A DNA stretch of 64,000 nucleotides from Lactifluus volemus (Eukaryota; Basidiomycota; Agaricomycetes; Russulales; Russulaceae), in contig WTXI01000168.1 in assembly GCA_022376515.1 (NCBI GenBank), positions 16,154 to 80,153 on the forward strand. The letters run 5' to 3'. Each line of letters opens with the position of its first letter. Within the stretch, counting starts at the first letter, position 1. The notes under the pieces were generated by a model, which searched no databases, was not told the origin of the DNA, and saw only the letters and a list, made by a program, of their open reading frames with translations. Shown here piece by piece: positions 27,031-38,634 of the stretch. The translations under genes were made by a program, and so were the position numbers.

Positions 27031-30000
27031 GTGTGCGCATTACCTGATGCCTAGGCGTCTATCGACCATATCTGGTGCAGACACGAGGTTGCGTCCGAGT
27101 CGAGGCAGCACAGGTGAATGTCATAGCGTTCCCTAGCTTCTCTCCGAATCTCCCCACCGTGAACCAGTTCCTTACAGCTAGCCCAATGTCTCAGACGCCC
27201 CCAATGCCTGCCCCATCTTCCTCCTCTAATTTCCGATCTATCCTCGTCGCTGCATTGGAGGATTATAAAAATAAAACAAAGAATGACCTTCTCCAACATG
27301 GACTCACAGACCAACTGGAACATTGTGAGTCTGCTGGCGCTATTCTCGATGCGCTCGACAAGCAGCTCCACATCCAACAATTCATTCAATCTCAAGTCGG
27401 ATGTAAGAGCCTCAAACAGTGGCTAAGTGCTACCGCTACCGTCCTCTGTGCATTTTCTTCAGCCCTTGGACAGGGCATTGGCCTGGTAATCCTCTATTGA
27501 TCCCGTCATCAACAATTAGCACTCTAATCTTTCGTTTCACAGGCCTTCTCTCCTGCGAAGATCATTTTTGCAGGAATCGGCGTCCTTTTTATAGTGTGTA
27601 AATTTCCTTGATTAGTGCAGATGGTTCTGATACGGAAGTGTGTCAGGCGGTTAGGGATGTTAACGCAAGCGGAGATGTACTCGTTGGCTTCTTCTCCCGC
27701 ATTGAGAACTGCTTTAAGCGATTCGAGATCTATGCTCAAGCTCGACTACCTGATTCAATGAGGGAATTCATGGTAAAGATGATGGTTGAGGTATTTGGAA
27801 TTCTTGCTACTGCAACAAAAGCAATCAAGCAGCGATGGATCAGTGAGTGACTCGGAATACTTACGCACAGGTTGCACCTAATTGATCACCTTCAGAGAAA
27901 TATCTGAAGACCCTGATCGGGAGGACAGATATTGAAGATGCGCTGAAGAAGCTTGAAAAGCTTTCAAGTGATGAGGGTCTGATGGCAATTGCACAAATCC
28001 TGAAAGTTGCCCACGACGTCGATGACCAAGTGATGGTCGTCACAGAGAGAGTAAATGAGGTCGTCCATGGTGCGCAGGACACCTAACTACTCACTAATTA
28101 TTTTTAACATCCATGCTCCTAGTCGGAAGAGAGACAGCTGAAGCGGTGCATCGAATCGAGGATCATCTAGGTGGTCTCTCACGTTCGTCATCTCCTAACC
28201 TATCTCCAGTACGCTAGAGAAGCTCACTCATCCACAGGATATCAGGCCAGGAAGGAACTCCAACAATGGCTAGATCCTCCAGATCCGTCTATCAATTATA
28301 ACATCGCACGCGACGTTCACCACGATGGCACTGCCACGTGGTTCACTCGAGGCGAAACTTTTGACCGTTGGAAATCATCAGGTTCAGAATCCTTCTTATG
28401 GATTCACGGAAAGGGTACATATCTTCTACTTTTGATGTGTTAGCTACCGCTAATGCTCTCTATCGGGCTTGGTAGCCGGATCTGGCAAAAGTATACTTAG
28501 GTATCTTAATACCTAGCCTTTCGCATCATCCCGGGAAACTCACATCTTGGTCAAGTTCCTCAATCATCCACGAGACAATGCATCGCCCGAATGGCAAAGA
28601 ATCGTACACAATCTTCTTCTTCTTTGACTTCAGGGACGAGGCGAAACAAAATTCCCGCGCTTTACTTTCATCACTTCTCATCCAACTATGTGATCAATCT
28701 GATTCACTCTTCAAACACATTTTCGACCTATACTCCACCCAAAGACGTGATACACAGCAGCTCACTGAGGACACGCTATTGCAATGGCTCAAAGACGTGA
28801 TTACGGGTTCGGGACAAGTCCCTATATACGTCATCGTCGATGCTCTGGACGAATGTCCCGACACTTCGAAGGAGATTGGGGTGCCACGCCCACGTCGAAA
28901 GGCCTTGCAGATTGTGAAGGAACTTGTTGAACTACACAATCCCAACTTGCATCTTTGTGTAGCAAGTCGTCCTGAGGCCGACATCCAAAGTGTCCTTGAA
29001 CCATTGGCATGTTTCAAGGTTTCTCTTCATGACCAAGATGGACAGAAGGAGGATATTTCTGAATATGTGCGCTCTGTGATCTATTCGGACGAAGAACAGG
29101 AGATGAAGAGATGGAGACCGGAGATAAAAGAGCTTGCTTTCAAGACATTATCTGAGAAGGCCGACGGAATGTATGGGTATCCCTTCATATTCATGACATT
29201 TATTCAGACTGTCTGTAGGTTTCGTTGGATTTCGTGTCAACTGGAAGCGCTACGGAATTGCCTTGCGCGGAATGTCGAGCGTGTGCTCGGAGAATTGCCG
29301 AAATCCCTGGACGAAACATACATGCGTTTGCTGGAGGGAATCGATGAGGCAAACAGAGACGATGTTTATCGTCTCTTGCAATGTCTTGTGGTGGCAATTC
29401 GGCCCCTCGCTGTCGAGGAACTTGCCGAGATCCTGGCGATTGACTTCGAGGATGCGGAAGGAATCCCAATGTTGAAGCCGGATTGGCGGTGGGAGGATCA
29501 AGAGAGAGGGCTTCAAGCAGCATGCTCAAGTCTAATCACCATTATTGAGTCCAGATCAAGTTCAAGTGGGCTAGTACTGCGCCGAGTTGTGCAGTTCTCG
29601 CACTTCTCGGTGAAAGAGTTTCTGACTTCGCCTCGCCTCGCTTGTTCAAGTCGAGATGTCTCACGGTATCATATTTCCCTCGAACCTGCCCATACAGTGC
29701 TCGCACAAGCCTGTCTAAGCGTCCTGCTGCGCTTGGATGACAGGCATGCCCAAGGAACGGATGATTGGGTTATAGAACCTCTTATCCCTGGCTTTCCGTT
29801 GGCATATTACGCTGCTCTGGATTGGGTCACACATGCCCAATTCGAGAATGTGTCGTCATACGTGTTGAATGGGATGAAATATCTCTTTGACCTTGAAAAG
29901 CCGCACTTTTTGGCGTGGACTCGGATCATTGGCAATCTTTTCGACTCCAATCACGGACCTTTACCCGACTCGGAATCTCCTCCGAATTTCGGGTTATCAA

Positions 30001-33000
30001 ACTTCGGAATAAAACAGACAATTGAACGGTCGCCCCTATACCAAGCCTCGCTCTATGGATTTCATGACCTCGTAATACACCTCATTTTCAAGTGTCCCCA
30101 ACTTGTTAATGCCGTTAGTCGTGGTTACTACCGGACACCATTATTTGCGGCATTGGCGAAGAATCACATCCAAATTTCGCGGTTACTGTGTCAGAACGGT
30201 GCAGAAGTGGATATTCGAGGATCCAAAAAGGAGACTGCATTGCACTGCGGATCGTTCTATGGAAATCGCCAATGGGTACAGTCGCTCCTTAGCCATGGTG
30301 CAGATCCAAACGTCCGGGATATCCGGGACCGAACTCCACTGCACTGGGCAATCGAGGGTGGGAACGCCGACGTGGCTCGGATACTACTCGAGCTCAATGG
30401 TGATGCCAATGTTCGGAATTGTGACGACCGGACGCCATTACGCGACGCATCGCAGCGTGATCGCTTCGATATGGATCAAGCATTACCTGTACGCCATATA
30501 GATGTGAACGCAAGGGATGTCCTTGGGAGAACCCCGTTACATCTAGCGGCCTCTCGCAGGAGGGGTCGGCGGACTCGGAGGCTCGACGCCGCACGTGTAT
30601 TGTTGGAGCATGGTGCAGACACAGAGGCTGAGGACAACTTCGGCGACACTCCATTCCAAATTGCGTCACGGGGGAGCCATGATAAATTCATGGAATTGCT
30701 GATAGGATATGGTGCCAAGCATTGAGGGAAAATCGTAGTGGCCATTGATAGTAGATCTACTGTACTACTAGTAGTACTAGCACGCCCAAAGATATGTATG
30801 GATCCTACCTTTCCTTCGCGTCAATTTTCTATTAGTATGTTTTTGGTTAAGTTTGGCTGGCGACATAGTCGGAGTTGACTTGGTCTCGGAGAGCTAACGT
30901 ATCAGACCATGGGTTCCCACCAATGTCGAAAACCGAACAGCCCGATGACATGGCGAGCATATATTGCTAGTGAGAACCTGAGTGGACTCCTCTCTTTCAA
31001 AGTGGTGAAGATTACAAAGTCGTGGTACAGCAAAATTTTCCCACATCATGATCATCCCAATGCGGTATGTCATAAAGATAACATCAAAAATCAGCTCAAA
31101 ATGGAGGGCCTCAAACTATATACTCGACGCAGATAATAACTAGCTACAAAAAGTGGGTGATGAACACACAGCACAAAAAAAAAGCCACCAAAAAAAGGGA
31201 TAAAAGAAAGAAGATTCACCTCGCATAAGGGTGGTATCCGTGTTGTCCACGATTCGTGATCCGAGCAGGCCCCGGGCCTTGATTCATCCCCGGACGACCG
31301 CCCCGTCCTGCACCTCCCCCCATCATACCGCCCATAGTCTGCCGCATGCCCATACCTCCCATGCCTCCTCCAGCTCCAGCCATCGCAGCAGCGGCAGCAG
31401 CAGCCGCTCCCATGCCTCCTCCCGCGACCATACCTCCTCCCATACCCCCGCCGCTCGCACCTCCCATACCGATCGGTCCCATCCCGAGACGCATCCCACC
31501 GACGCCGCCACCCATGCCCATGTTACCAGCCATGCCTCCAGCGGTCGCCGCCGCCATCGGTGTCATACCAGCTACGCCGCCGCCACTCATTCCCCCCATA
31601 CCGCCCATACCAAATCGGCCCATGCCCATGCCCATACCCATCATGGGGTTGAAACCTCCCATCATGCCCATGCCTCCACCCATCATGGCCCCATATGGCG
31701 TGCCCATCCCATTCATCATCCGTTGATACATCATGGACATATCGCCCGCACCCGTGTTGTTCATGGCCATAAACGGCATACTACCGCCCATCGCAGCAGG
31801 ATTACCGACGGCAGCCTGACCGGCGTTGAAGTTGTTGCCCGGTGAGGCGACATTATGTCGTTGTTGATCACGCTGGCTACGTGGTTGTGCCGTCTTTACT
31901 TCAATCTGAATCGAGAGATCAGACTGGGTACACAGAAAGACACAAAGCGGAACAAGTACCTGCTTGTCATCAAGGATGAGTCCCAGCTTGCCAACAAGCT
32001 GAGAGTCATTGCTGTTGTCCTCAAACGTAACAAACCCGAATCCTTTCGATCGACCCGTCTCCCGATCGACCATGACCGTGGCATCGACCACCTTTCCGAA
32101 GTTGGTAAAGAAGGTGCGCATAGAGTCTGCGGTGGTCTGGGGTGCCAACCCGCCCACGAAATATCGCGTATTGCGTAGATGCTCCTCTCGTGGAATCGCC
32201 CGTTTTGGGTCAATCTGTCTATATATATCAGAAAAGCAGGGTGAGGTTCAAAAAGGGCAGCACACAGACGGCCTTTCCATCCAAGAAATGTTCCCGGATC
32301 ATCACAGCGTTGACTGAAGCTGGATCTTCAAAGGTGAGGAACGCAAAGCCGCGTGACTTGCCATCCGCGTCCCGGACGATCGTACAGGCGTCGACTTTGC
32401 CAAACTCGGAAAAGTAATTTCGCAAGCCCTCTGGTCAAAGATGAAAAAACAACAACAACAACAAAGAGACGATCACGCGCGCCACCACACGATTCAGAGA
32501 GTTAGCAAAATGTTTCAACAATGACATTGGCAAAAGAGGGGGGGGAATAAAAGGGTGAAACGAGATAAAGTACCATCTGTTGTATCCCAGGATAAGCCGC
32601 CGACAAACATCTTGCTGTAATGAGGTGGCGCATAGTACCGCAACGGAGGTAATCGACAGAGGTGGAGAGATGCAGAGCAGAGCGTAGGCGTAGGCATAGG
32701 CAAAGCAAAGCGACATAGCGGAGAAAGATAGGAGTAAGTGTTGACATCTTGGTAGCAAGATATGGAATAAAGAGAATAAGGTGAGGCGCGAGGCCATCCA
32801 AGCTAGCCATAACATCGAGGGAGTGTAGCAGAGGGAGAAGACTCTCGTACGCGTGGACACTACTGCTAAAGTAGTAGCTGGACGCACTGTTTTCCGTAGG
32901 ACAAGGACACGACTTATAACACACACACTCGCATACGAACAGACATGACGGACCGACCACCACGGTGGGGGGGGCAGCCACAGAACGGATAGAATGAGGA

Positions 33001-33326
33001 GATTGAAGCACGCACCCTTCATCTTTCATCTCTGACGGCCTGACCGGCCGCGCTTGCCCATCGATAATAACAACAGCTCCTCCTGATGCTGCTAATGCTG
33101 CTGACGCCGTACTAGTAGTCGGAGAACCAGACGGAGCGCCGGTCTGGTTAAATTGGGCGAGACGAGCGGCATCGAGGCGAACCCGTTCCTGACTGGGCGT
33201 CTGACGATACGACGACGAAAATTGCTCTGCAACCTGCGCCGAGTACGATAAAGGGGTTCCCGCTCCATTCGAATTGGGTTTTGGGGGCAAGGTGGCATCG
33301 GCGGAGGACCTTGTCCTGGACGAATC
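27031..33326. repeat. Tandem segmental duplication, copy B (about 6.3 kb)
   Basis: Direct repeat of 20530-26870. At its right end the homology stops inside the HRP1-like N-terminal exon while the gene itself continues to 33658. Copy B is therefore likely the ancestral right-hand locus and copy A the incomplete duplicate. Confidence 0.88.
27186..30725 (+). CDS. STAND/NLR protein: Goodbye domain, NACHT NTPase, ankyrin repeats (copy B, intact)
   Basis: Probable cytosolic signal-transducing NTPase of the fungal NLR class, thought to act in non-self recognition and programmed cell death. Exon 1 (27186-27485) and exons 27543-27593 and 27647-27842 encode the Goodbye domain; the exon from 27896 continues KKYLKTLIGRTDIEDALKKL. 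A linker exon reads VGRETAEAVHRIEDHL. Then come DPPDPSINYNIARDVHHDGT, the P-loop AGSGKSIL split by a short intron, FFFFDFRDEA, Walker B IYVIVDALDEC, sensor-like LHLCVASRPEADI and the winged-helix-like LLQCLVVAIRPLAVEELAEI. About seven ankyrin repeats follow (for example RTPLHWAIEGGNADVARILL). The long exon 28578-30725 is uninterrupted. No lesion seen; introns are 53-57 nt where measured. The ligand is unknown. Confidence 0.88.
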
Positions 33327-33658
33327 GAGAGTAGGGATGGGTTGAGCAACGTCAGTTTCGAGAGGTAAGGTGGTAGTGGTAGTGGTGGAGGCGGATGTTG
33401 TTGTGGTAGTGGTGGGTGTCGCAAATGAGGGATCGTCCGGGGGAGGTTCAAGAAATTCGGTTGGGGTAACGTCACCTGAGGGATCAGTTAAGGCTGTAGG
33501 GTTTCCAAGAGCAGAAACTGCGAAATCTTCTTCAAACTCGTCACCATAAAGGCCTATAATTAACAAGGTGAGGGGGTATTTGTGAAATCGTGATTATGAT
33601 TGGAGAGTAGCAATTTACCATCGTAGAGGTTGTCGTCGGTGGATTCAACCTTCGCCAT
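31216..33658 (-). CDS. HRP1: HRP1/Nab4-like hnRNP with two RRM domains
   Basis: Nuclear-cytoplasmic RNA-binding protein of the cleavage factor IB / hnRNP type, acting in mRNA 3'-end formation and export. The start ATG at 33658 opens a short exon (MAKVESTDDNLYDG). The next exon (LYGDEFEEDFAVSALGNP, a Thr-rich stretch, PLSYSAQVAEQFSSSYRQTP) leads to RRM1 (MFVGGLSWDTTDGTL; RNYFSEFGKVDACTIV; KSRGFAFLTFEDP) and RRM2 (GGLAPQTTADSMRTFFTNFG; SKGFGFVTFEDNSNDSQLVG). The C-terminus is a long Gly/Met-rich low-complexity tail ending GYHPYAR, as in Hrp1. Several introns lie inside the RRMs. Gene symbol by domain order and motif similarity only. Confidence 0.87.
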
Positions 33659-33939
33659 ACAAGTTTTAAGGAAGATGAATAAAGGAGAGGGACGGAGAAG
33701 AAAAAGACAGGACTTGAAGCCACCTAAAGCTAAGCTTAGCTTGGCACAGGGCACTTTGGGCTTTACCTGTGTGAACAAATAATGCCAAATAAGGTTTGGT
33801 CCGTGCGTGGTGATACAAGCAACTGTACATATGTTTATCAAACAAAAAAAAAACAAATTGCGGGGGAATGATCGTTAACAGCGGTAAAACTCTGATTATC
33901 CTCAAAAAGAACCGTCCTTCCCTCTCTCCCTGAATACTC

Positions 33940-36900
33940 TCAGTGCACCCCATTCACCAATGACATCTGCTGCAGCAGGCGCTGCGTGCGCTCAGCTACC
34001 GCGTCGTAGGCGTAGTGCACTGGCTGTTGAGGCCACACTCTATGAGCCGAGTCCGAGTCCGAGTCGCTTATTCCGCTGTCATCGGGCGCCGTGGCGGCGT
34101 TCCTCGCATCGCGCGCGTCAGTACGCTCGTAGAAAATGTCGTCCGGATTGAACGCGTCCGCTGCAAGGTTCCGATCAGGAGTAAAAAAAAAAGCGGGGAA
34201 ACAACTTACGATCCGTCTCTTCCGCCTCTATCAGTCGCCGTTTTCCTAACGCCTTGGCGCTTGGTCTGATCGGTGTGCGGATACTCTCCTCCTCATTATG
34301 GTCGTCTTCGTCATCAACGCTTTCTTTGTTTGTGACAACGATGCCCAAGGGAGGCAGCGGCGGTTTCGTCGGACCACCATCGGAAGGCATCGTCGGGTTA
34401 GCGGTAGGCACGGCGGCGAGTACAGAGGTTCGGCTAAGCCCGCTTCGCTCAGGGGATGGCGTGTGGGAACGATGCATGACGAGCCCAGGCGAGCGGGGAC
34501 CATGAGGTGCAGGCGGTGGCAAGGCGAGGGACGGCGGAGGTGTTACATAATTTGACTGGTGCTGCTGCTGCTGGACCGGGATTGGCGGCAAAGGGTGCAC
34601 CTGGCTTGAATGTGTCTGGAGCGCGGTAATCGTCAACTGAGGTGGTTTTGGGGATGGTGAGGGCGAGGGCGAAGGGCTGCGCGATGATGAACCCAGAACG
34701 GGAGGTAGGTCAAGGTGATGAACGTAGCCGCGCTCGTCTACCACATTCTTCTGTGAAAAAAAAAGGACGTTCACATGCCCAGTTTTACCACGCAAAATGA
34801 ACAGTAACTCACCGAACGATCTAAGCGTACTTCTTGTCGACTACGTTCCACCGCCTGACGCTCGATGCCTATTCGTTGAATGTCATCGTGCATCCGCAAC
34901 ACCGACGTAAGCGCCTCGTTGGCTTCGAGCAACGCGCCGAGAAGCTTTTCCTCTTGCGTCAGTTCCGTCGGCGAGTCGTCTTCACTGCTCTGTTTGTGAC
35001 GAGCGGTTTTAGTCAGCACATTAGTCGCATTTAGTCCGTTTGGTGAGTTGCGCCGCCTTAATGTACGCTGCTGCTGTAAAGCTTCACGAGCGGCACGCGA
35101 GCGATCCGCTCCTGCGCTCGCCCACGGTATTTGCGCTGCAATCAGATCCTGAGAGGTGATGCATTTTCCGTACCATTCCTGAGGTACGCATTCAGCTCCT
35201 ACATCGCCTCAGACGATCAGATATAGACGCCTAACCTTGACGATGTCCTTCTCCTCCAAGTCCTCCGGAGATGCAAACGCGAGGGCTTCGGAAAGCACCT
35301 GCGCATTCCCATGTGCAAAACGGCATTCTTGAAGCAGTCGTTGCATGTCTTCCTCTGGCGGTATGACACGCTGTAGCTGACTCTGATCAGACCCATCGCG
35401 CTTGGTTCGAGCCGGTTGTGGCGGTGCCTGCGTCTGGGACTGAGGCTGTGCTGGTGGTGATTGAGGTAATGGTGGCGTTGGAGTGGCCTGAGGCGCAACT
35501 AGAAGTGCCTGAGGATGAACTGGGGGCTGATAACCGCCAGTTGCGTTAGGATTGAGTGTGGAGCTCCGCCGTGGTGAAGGAGGGTTGAACATGGCGTCGT
35601 CGTAGTCGAAAGGAACGCCCTGTCAAAAGGGTGACTCGGAATTGGAGTGATTCCCACGGAGCTAGAGACTCACCTCGTCAGGTTTCCCAGCAGGCTTGAC
35701 CTTCCTCCAAAGGACACGAAAACTAGATTCGTTTTTTGACGGGGTGGCGGAGCTGGCATACGCTGCAGCCGCGAGTACATCAAGTAAGCGCTCGCGAACG
35801 ACGGGTGATGTGCGCTGGGAAGTAAGAACGTCTTCGAGGGTATCCATGAACTTGCTTTTCATGCATTGATGAACGAAGAGTTCCGATGAATTTCGAAGCA
35901 TGATAGCCCAAAGCTGGTGTGGACGAGATTAGAACAAGATGGACAAGATTAGGTAGGATGCGCACCCTGGCCGCTGATAGTTGCTGTGACGGTTCGCCAT
36001 ATCTAAAGTTAGTCAAACCAGATTAAGAAAGTCTAGCAAGGAGGGACGGAGAAAAACAGACTTGAATTCTTTGCGGAGAGCTTTTGAAGCTTCCTTGGCG
36101 TTCGCTTCGGTAGCCGATGCCCGCTCGCAGACCTCGAGGACGACGGCCCAGTCTTCAGACGAGGTAGCAGTCAAGTAGCCTAAACACAATCGTTGATCAA
36201 AAGAAAGAATTGAGCAATAAAAAAAGCGATATACCGATCATCCTCATGAGATCCTGTTGACCGTCATGAGTTTCGCGAATTTCCCGTCGGTGATTTTCGC
36301 GCTCGTGAGGATTAGCCCAGCTCCAGAAACCACCGCGTTCCTTCTTTTCTTCACGAATAGAAGCATCGCTCTGCGAAAATACAACGGTGTCGTCATCACG
36401 ATTGGGGCGTGGGGCGTCGAGATTAACCGGAGGTGGGTTGAACTGGGGGTTGAGGGCGTTGAGGATACTGACGGCAGCGGGACTGGCGCGGCGCTCCCTC
36501 TGGGGTTCCTTGGGTTCCTTGGTGTGAGATGGACGGATGGCATTCGGTGCTGGGAAGGGAGATCCGGTTCGCGGTGCGGTAATGGGTGGGTTGGCCACTG
36601 GGGGGGAAGCTCCTGGAGGTAGGGACGCTAGCGAAGAAGAGCGGGAAGAGTTTAATGGCATGAGCTTTGCAGCTTCCGGATTTGCGCTAACGTCTGAAGG
36701 TAAGACATGCCAACTCTCATCGTCTGAGGCAGGTGTCGGATGGGAGTCCCGATTCTCGGGAATGGGACGAAGATGATGGAGAGGTTGTATCGACGATTGG
36801 TAAGTGGGATGTTGAGGTTGGGATGGAAGAAACTCGTTCTGTGAGGTACGGACGGTAAGTAAAAGGAGGATAAAGGAAAGGAAAGGGAATGACCTCTGGA

Positions 36901-36992
36901 GTATTGCCAGAAGTTAAGTCTGGGGGGACTTCCCTCGAAGCCGGGGTGACTTTGGTCAGCTTGGGTCTATCCCTTGTGAATAATTTTCGCAT
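33940..36992 (-). CDS. VHS and GAT domain protein (Lsb5/GGA-like)
   Basis: Probable endosomal or actin-patch adaptor binding ubiquitin and Arf-type partners. The start MRKLFTRDRPKLTKVTPASR at 36992 follows the in-frame extension of a longer open frame and is preferred because Lsb5-like proteins begin similarly. A Pro/Ser-rich linker is followed by the VHS domain: DLMRMIGYLTATSSEDW, SKALRKEFKYGEPSQQLSAA, IMLRNSSELFVHQCMKSKF, TSPVVRERLLDVLAAAAYA. The GAT-like helices include EEDMQRLLQECRFAHGNAQV and EKLLGALLEANEALTSVLRM. The middle and end are Pro/Ser-rich, and the last exon ends LLQQMSLVNGVH. About nine exons. No lesion seen. Confidence 0.8.
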
Positions 36993-37819
36993 GGGAGATG
37001 AAAAGGGGGAATAAAGGGGAGAATAAAAAAGTAAAAAGGGATAATAAAGGGAAGTGAAGAGGACGAGGCTGAGCGTTGATGGCTGGGATCCCACTTGGGC
37101 GCTAACTCGCTAGATCTTCACTTCTGCCCTTTTCGCTGCGGCCAAGCTACTATACTCTAATACACTCCTCTTCTTTATTTTATTTTATTCCTTTTTTCAA
37201 TACTTGTAATGATGGATGGGTCAGCATGCAGATAATTTTTAGTTGACCTTCCCACATTGTCACATTGTTACCCGGGTACCGTGTGCACTTGGAGCCGTGT
37301 CCTCTCAACCTTTCTGGGCAAGTGTCGCAAAATTTATCCGTCTTGGCTACGTGTTAAGGCTCGCGTGGGGGCTCTGCATCATCATCACATACCGACCGGG
37401 GCCGATATAGAGCCAAAGCCCGTCTTGCGGTGGCCACTCGGATGCCGTCATTACTAATAGTGATCGTCCTTTCACGTTAGCCGACTTGCATAGCCGCGGT
37501 GACACATCTCCCGAGGAGTCGACTAAGAGAGCGATTTCCGCGTCCAACGTATCAGCGAACTCTCGTAGAATAGCCTTTGCATTACAAGCTCAGTTACAGC
37601 AGTTTACAGCACATAGTGTGCGATGTGACTCGTGTGAGATTCGTCTGTTGAACTGATGATTGATACGCATAAAAGTATAATCATCATCGCTTTTGTATCG
37701 CTTTCGGTTCATGGAGGCGGGTCGATGGCCCTCTGCGTCTCCGCGGTCAGTACTGACCACGCTTCCATATCTTCCAACGGTAATTCCTTCCATCTCGCGT
37801 ACACCTTGTCATCAAGCGG
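36993..37819. other. Intergenic between VHS/GAT gene and NNF1
   Basis: Upstream region of the VHS/GAT gene, with TTTATTTTATTTTATT near 37170. No recognisable coding sequence. Confidence 0.5.
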
Positions 37820-38634
37820 TCAGCCAAAAAACCCAATCTTCAGCCTCCACACCAGATAGAAAAAAAGCTTCCGCACCTCGTCAAAAAACGCAAAAATTTC
37901 GGCGGTTTTGCCATCCGCCTGATCCTTCACCGCCACGTCCTCCTGGACCTCACGGTACAGCTCCATATTTTCCTTCTCCAACTGCGCAAAAATGCAGTAT
38001 CAAAAATATCAAACATATCGGAAATCGGGATCAGAGTTCCGAAAATAAATTTTTACTGTAAACTACGCACCTCTGTTAATCTCGCGCGGAGCAAGTCGCG
38101 TTCACGCTCAAGACCTGGTATTACCCGTGCACGTACCACCTCACCCGGTTGCAAATCCGCACGCCAGCGGTCTGGACCTGGCGTCTCGCCGCGCTGTCTT
38201 CGTGCACGCGCCTCGGTCACCACTCGATGCAAAATGTCCACGTTTTTCTGTACATCGTATTGTTCAAACAGTTTGTTCGTGTTGGTCTTTTTTTTTAAAA
38301 TAAATTTTTTTGGTCATCATCGTTTTGTATGTTTGAAAACGTGACGTACGACGATGTGCGTTTCGATAAAGTTCGAAACGGTGTTGAAGACGCCTTCGGC
38401 GCCGTTAGGTTGCTCCTCGCACCAGAGCGGAAAACATTCGGAAAAATCTTTGTAACTAGATATCAAAAAAAAAAAGAAAAGGTCGTAAGGTTGCGTCTTC
38501 CCCAAGGGAAGAAAGAGAGATACGGACGTCCACTTGTGCGCGGCACGTTGGATCGCAAGTTGAAGAGCCGCATAAAATTGAGTCCATCGTTTGCTCGATG
38601 TTGTCGAGTCGATGGGTGCTTCCTGCGATGCCAT
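37820..38634 (-). CDS. NNF1: Kinetochore MIND/Mis12 complex subunit Nnf1
   Basis: Subunit of the Mis12/MIND kinetochore complex that links centromeric chromatin to the Ndc80 complex. Exon 1 (from 38634) reads MASQEAPIDSTTSSKRW...FYAALQLAIQRAAHKWT. The next exon has the family hallmark FSECFPLWCEEQPNGAEGVF and the helix FNTVSNFIETHI. After an intron it continues YDVQKNVDILHRVVTEARAR and PGEVVRARVIPGLERERDLL. The last exon has LEKENMELYREVQEDVAVKD and ends near 37820. Three or four exons, about 200 residues, as usual for Nnf1. The exact C-terminus is uncertain because the last 15 residues (YLVWRLKIGFFG) look unlike the family. A GTTCAAC tandem repeat (38762-38789) lies in its promoter. Confidence 0.8.
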
